Shown: positions 6,273-9,160 of the stretch, piece by piece
Position numbering within the stretch: position 1 is the stretch's first letter
How the letters are laid out: each line of letters opens with the position of its first letter
Source: NAT127 sp041655035
Lineage (GTDB): Bacteria > Pseudomonadota > Gammaproteobacteria > Pseudomonadales > Porticoccaceae
DNA: 9,160 bases
Assembly: GCA_041655035.1 (NCBI GenBank)
Contig: JBAZCN010000133.1
Location: 1-9,160, forward strand
Reading direction: 5' to 3'
The notes under the pieces: model-generated
Seen by the model: the letters and a program-made list of their open reading frames with translations, nothing else
The model's database searches: none
Told to the model about the DNA's origin: nothing
Translations under genes and position numbers: made by a program

Positions 6273-7064
6273 TCATGGCTTGTTGCGCTTTTTATTTTTT
6301 TGATCGAGCAGCTCATACAATTCCACGAACTGCTGGGTCAGGTTGTGCGACGGCGCAAAATAAATCAGCGGCTTGCTGGCGTGGTGGGATTCGCGCATTT
6401 TTACCGAGTGGTTGAGATAAACCGGTAATACCGGGTGATTTTCTTCTTTCAACTCGGCGATGATCAGCGTTGGCAGGTTGGCGCGGGGCTGAAACAGGTT
6501 GGCGACGATGCCGTCGACCTGCAGGTTTTCGTTGTGGTCCTCGCGGATTTCTTCGAGCACCTCGAGAATGTTGTACAGGGCCTGACGGGAAAACGTGTCG
6601 CAATCGAAAGGAATCAGGCAGCGGTCGGCGCTGATCAACGCTGAATTGGTGTAGAAATTCAGCGCCGGCGCCGTGTCGATATACATTTCGTCGAATTCGT
6701 CATCGAGCTTGTCAAGCAGGTTGCGCAGCTTGTAGATCTTGTTGCGCGACTCCAGCTTGGCGGCGATATCATTGAGGTCGGGGCTGGAGGGAATGACGTA
6801 GAGATTTTCGTGTTCAGTCTCGTAGACATATTCGATGGGCGCGGTTTTCTTGCGCCCCGACTCCAGGGTGTCGCGAAAGAACCGGGCAACGCTGGTTTCG
6901 AGATCATCCGGGGTGGCCCCCAGCAGATAGTGGGTGCTGTTGGCCTGGGGGTCGAGATCGATCACCAATACCTTTTTGCCGCGGCTGGCGCCGACGGCCG
7001 CGAGGTTGCAGGTGATGCTGGATTTGCCGACGCCGCCTTTCTGGTTGAATACTACTCTGCGCAT
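6273..7064 (-). CDS. Orphan ParA/Soj-family ATPase
   Basis: 263-aa cytosolic P-loop ATPase of the ParA/MinD superfamily. Such proteins form ATP-dependent dimers on DNA or membrane and position chromosomes, plasmids or protein complexes. Visible motifs: deviant Walker A with signature lysine, QKGGVGKSS (8-16); A' motif VLVIDLDPQANST (32-44); Walker B MYIDTAPAL (127-135). The tail is Lys/Asn-rich. There is no N-terminal helix-turn-helix, so it is the small form. No ParB-like gene or parS-like repeat array is visible beside it, so it is not an obvious segregation pair. The start at 7064 directly opens the P-loop strand, with CGAGG about 7 nt upstream. It follows batD in the same direction after 72 nt. 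Its base composition is visibly lower in GC than batD or metG. The exact role is unknown. Confidence 0.88.
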   Translation of the reverse strand: MRRVVFNQKGGVGKSSITCNLAAVGASRGKKVLVIDLDPQANSTHYLLGATPDDLETSVARFFRDTLESGRKKTAPIEYVYETEHENLYVIPSSPDLNDIAAKLESRNKIYKLRNLLDKLDDEFDEMYIDTAPALNFYTNSALISADRCLIPFDCDTFSRQALYNILEVLEEIREDHNENLQVDGIVANLFQPRANLPTLIIAELKEENHPVLPVYLNHSVKMRESHHASKPLIYFAPSHNLTQQFVELYELLDQKNKKRNKP

Positions 7065-7136
7065 CTCGTGCCTCGCTGCCTGATAGGATGATGGTGCCTT
7101 GGAGCCCGCCGCTGAACAAGCGGGATTCGCATCACT

Positions 7137-8867
7137 TCAACCGCCCGGATAGAGAGGCGGCAGGGCGTCGCCGTCCAGCGGCGACCGTTGCCGGCGGGCG
7201 CGGTCGAGCAGGTCGATGATCGTCGCCGGCTCGATGGCGGGATTCGGGTCAGCGCTCGTACCGGGTCTGCCGCCACCGTAAAGCTGGCCGTCCAGGCTGG
7301 CAAAATGCCGGGTCAGTTCCGCTTGCCCGCTTAAGGTAACGACATCACCGAGAGTTTTCAATTGGCGGTCGCTCCAGAAGATTCGCGCCCAGTGGAGGAT
7401 CGCGGCGCGCAGTTCGGCGAGCCTGTCCGCCGGGCAGGCGCGGATCGCGGCGAACGCCGCCTGCTCCTCCCCGGCGCGGTTGTCCGCGGGCCTGTCCGCT
7501 GCCGCGGGGCGTGCGCCGGGGCGCCGCTGCCACCAGAGGAGGGCAAACACCGCAGTCAGCAGGGCGAATATCAGGTTCGACAGGGCGAGGCTCCACAGCC
7601 ACAGGGGCGCGGTACCGGGTGCGACAACGGCGTCGCCGATGAGCGGCGGGGCGGCATCCGCCGGCGCCGTTGGCGGATTGCCGGCCGGCACCACGTTGAC
7701 GGTGACCGCGTCAAGCCGGGTTTCGCGCTCTTCGCCCGCTTTCGTATCCCACCAGGTGACACGGATTTCCGGCAGCGTCAGTTGACCGGGGCGGGTCGGC
7801 ACGATGGCCACCGATTCGGTGCGGCTGCCGATGACGCCCGAGGCGTCGACGGTGTCTTCCGTCTGGGGCTGGTCGGGGTAGAGCTTGAAGCCATCGCCGT
7901 CGCCGATCTTCAGGGAGGGCAGTTGGGCGCCCTGGAGCCCCTGGGCAGTGATGGTCACCGAGCGGGTGATGGGTTCGCCGACGACCAGGTCTTTGGGCTC
8001 CTGGCTCCAGCGCTGGGCCAGGGCGAGCCCTTTGCTGGGCAGCCAGTCACTGGCGGCGATGCCGTCGGGAGGTGGCAGGACTTCCAGTGTTTTGACATCG
8101 GAAGCGGCCACCACCTGCTTTCTGCCCTGGCCGAACAGCGACCCGCCAAAAGCGCGGAAGGGATCGTTGCGATCGGGCACCTCGCCGGTAAAACGCAGGG
8201 CGGGAATGGAAAGTCGCCCGGCCGACTGCGGGAACAGTGCGTATTTGACCTCGATCACGGCATAGGTTGTGCCGCCGATGGTGCGCTGGTACTGGCTTTC
8301 GTGGACCCGCACCACCTGGGCGTTGGCGACCTCGAGTTCCGGCGCCGACAGGCTGGCGAGCGGCAGGGCGCTGTGCACCTTGAGGCTGAGCAGCACCTGT
8401 TCCCCGACGTGGGCGCGCGGGCTTTCCAGTTCGGTCTCGACGAACAGCGGTCGGGTCTGGTCTGCGCTGGGCGGCTGGTCGCTGACGTTGATCGGAACGG
8501 CATCACTCACTTCCCCCCTGAAATGGAAGGACGGAATCACCAGTCTTCCCGCACGGCGCGGCATCAGCGTCAGCCGCCATTCCGTGGACGACTGGCGGCC
8601 GCCGCCGCCGAGAGACAGATGGCTCTGGCGCTGGCTGTTGATGATATCGAAATCGCGACTCAGATCGGAGAAGTCCGGGTCGCCGAGGACCTGGCCGCCG
8701 TAGAGCAGGGTCAAGGTGAGACTTTCGCCCTGGGCGAGGTCGGTGCGGTCGACCGACGCACTGAGGGCGGCGGCGCGCGCCTGGCCGGCCAGTACCGCGA
8801 ATAGCAGGGCGAGGATAAGGGCAGGCAGCCGGAGGCGTGCCGCCGGGGATTGTCGAATGTCTACCAT
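7137..8867 (-). CDS. batD: BatD-family protein (oxygen-tolerance/Bat operon, envelope-anchored)
   Basis: 576 aa. The N-terminus has basic residues (RLRLP), a hydrophobic stretch, and a likely signal-peptidase site after about residue 32 (GQARA-A). A long beta-rich extracytoplasmic region follows (about 34-420), with repeated segments ending in RAGRLVIPSFHFRGE (105-119), SAGRLSIPALRFTGE (215-229) and RPGQLTLPEIRVTWW (359-373), typical of BatD. One transmembrane helix (about 421-446) and a cytoplasmic tail complete it. BatD belongs to MoxR/Bat clusters, first linked to aerotolerance in Bacteroides; the molecular function is unsettled, probably envelope stress or complex assembly with VWA partners. 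The start at 8867 has AGGA 6 nt upstream and overlaps the end of the preceding Bat gene by 7 nt, suggesting translational coupling. A parA-like gene follows after 72 nt. Confidence 0.9.
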   Translation of the reverse strand: MVDIRQSPAARLRLPALILALLFAVLAGQARAAALSASVDRTDLAQGESLTLTLLYGGQVLGDPDFSDLSRDFDIINSQRQSHLSLGGGGRQSSTEWRLTLMPRRAGRLVIPSFHFRGEVSDAVPINVSDQPPSADQTRPLFVETELESPRAHVGEQVLLSLKVHSALPLASLSAPELEVANAQVVRVHESQYQRTIGGTTYAVIEVKYALFPQSAGRLSIPALRFTGEVPDRNDPFRAFGGSLFGQGRKQVVAASDVKTLEVLPPPDGIAASDWLPSKGLALAQRWSQEPKDLVVGEPITRSVTITAQGLQGAQLPSLKIGDGDGFKLYPDQPQTEDTVDASGVIGSRTESVAIVPTRPGQLTLPEIRVTWWDTKAGEERETRLDAVTVNVVPAGNPPTAPADAAPPLIGDAVVAPGTAPLWLWSLALSNLIFALLTAVFALLWWQRRPGARPAAADRPADNRAGEEQAAFAAIRACPADRLAELRAAILHWARIFWSDRQLKTLGDVVTLSGQAELTRHFASLDGQLYGGGRPGTSADPNPAIEPATIIDLLDRARRQRSPLDGDALPPLYPGG

Positions 8868-9160
8868 CGTTCTTCCTGGAATTGGTCCGGTGGCAGGTGC
8901 CTGCTTTGCCGTTGCTGCAGGAGGTTTTGCCGGGATTGGTATTCAAACTTGCGGCGCAGCAAGCCGCCGGGATCATCGGGCACGCGCCGCAGCCATTGTT
9001 CGAGAGCCGGATCGGCGGGCTGTCCGCTGCTGTCGGCGTCCGCCGCGGATGCTTCCCCGGAGCGGGCGGCATCGCCGGGTTCGGCGGGGTTGTCTGGTCG
9101 ATTGGCTGTCGCGTCCTCTCGGCCATCGGCGCTACGTTGATCGCTGGCGGCGCTGTCCTG
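8861..9160 (-). CDS. C-terminal end of a TPR/VWA-type Bat protein (BatB/BatC-like), 5' part beyond the edge
   Basis: The last 99 residues are visible. The first ~55 form a low-complexity Asp/Ala/Ser/Gly/Pro-rich acidic linker. Then comes the segment ALEQWLRRVPDDPGGLLRRKF, which I recognise as the conserved C-terminal motif of Bat proteins carrying VWA and/or TPR domains in gammaproteobacteria, followed by a Gln/Arg-rich tail ending in EERW. The diagnostic VWA and TPR domains lie outside the window, so BatB, BatC or a fused form cannot be separated. The TAG stop (8863-8861) overlaps the batD start in the form ATGGTAG. Position directly before batD supports the call. Confidence 0.78.
   Translation of the reverse strand, partial: QDSAASDQRSADGREDATANRPDNPAEPGDAARSGEASAADADSSGQPADPALEQWLRRVPDDPGGLLRRKFEYQSRQNLLQQRQSRHLPPDQFQEERW

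Noticed and set aside
6018..6428. 136-codon rightward open frame starting inside repeat copy 2
   Set aside because: It begins in the palindrome and ends antisense inside the parA-like gene, has no clear ribosome binding site, and matches no known protein.
7109..7123. Hairpin CCGCT/AGCGG in the batD-parA spacer as a terminator
   Set aside because: The stem is only 5 bp and no T-run follows on the leftward strand, so read-through from batD remains plausible.
7362..8804. 480-codon rightward open frame antisense to batD
   Set aside because: Same cause: shadow of batD in GC-rich sequence, with no recognisable domain.
8503..9126. 207-codon leftward open frame across the Bat gene junction
   Set aside because: It is shifted relative to both the TPR/VWA-type Bat tail and batD, which have conserved motifs and a coupled stop/start; its product is Pro/Arg-rich noise.

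Overview
The window is GC-rich, tightly packed bacterial chromosome carrying seven protein genes. The closest family resemblances are to gammaproteobacteria: a MetG with the four zinc-knuckle cysteines at the same residue numbers as in E. coli, a divergent metG/mrp pair, and an NhaA antiporter. I cannot name a genus. There is no rRNA, tRNA, CRISPR array, transposase or phage gene.

Layout, left to right. (1) metG (methionyl-tRNA synthetase, leftward) runs off the left edge, missing only the end of its C-terminal tRNA-binding domain. (2) After a 122-nt divergent promoter region comes mrp/apbC (rightward, Fe-S cluster carrier ATPase), in a short form without the usual N-terminal domain. (3) Next, rightward, is a 434-aa acetyl-CoA hydrolase/CoA-transferase family enzyme. 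(4) nhaA (Na+/H+ antiporter, leftward) converges on it. (5) A 460-nt AT-richer gap upstream of nhaA holds a large palindromic repeat. (6) Then come three leftward genes: an orphan ParA-type ATPase, batD, and the 3' end of a TPR/VWA-type Bat gene that overlaps batD by 7 nt and leaves through the right edge.

The Bat genes form the tail of a MoxR/Bat-type envelope operon, with the ParA-like gene 72 nt downstream in the same direction. metG and mrp are housekeeping genes. The CoA-transferase and nhaA look like independent metabolic and ion-homeostasis genes.

The least ordinary structure is a family of non-coding palindromes (31-nt arms) present on both sides of nhaA in the same orientation, one copy with an expanded centre. 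Other points worth a look are the partnerless ParA next to the Bat genes, the short Mrp with an eight-G run in its Walker A codons, and apparently overlapping divergent promoters between metG and mrp. I see no convincing new multi-gene system.
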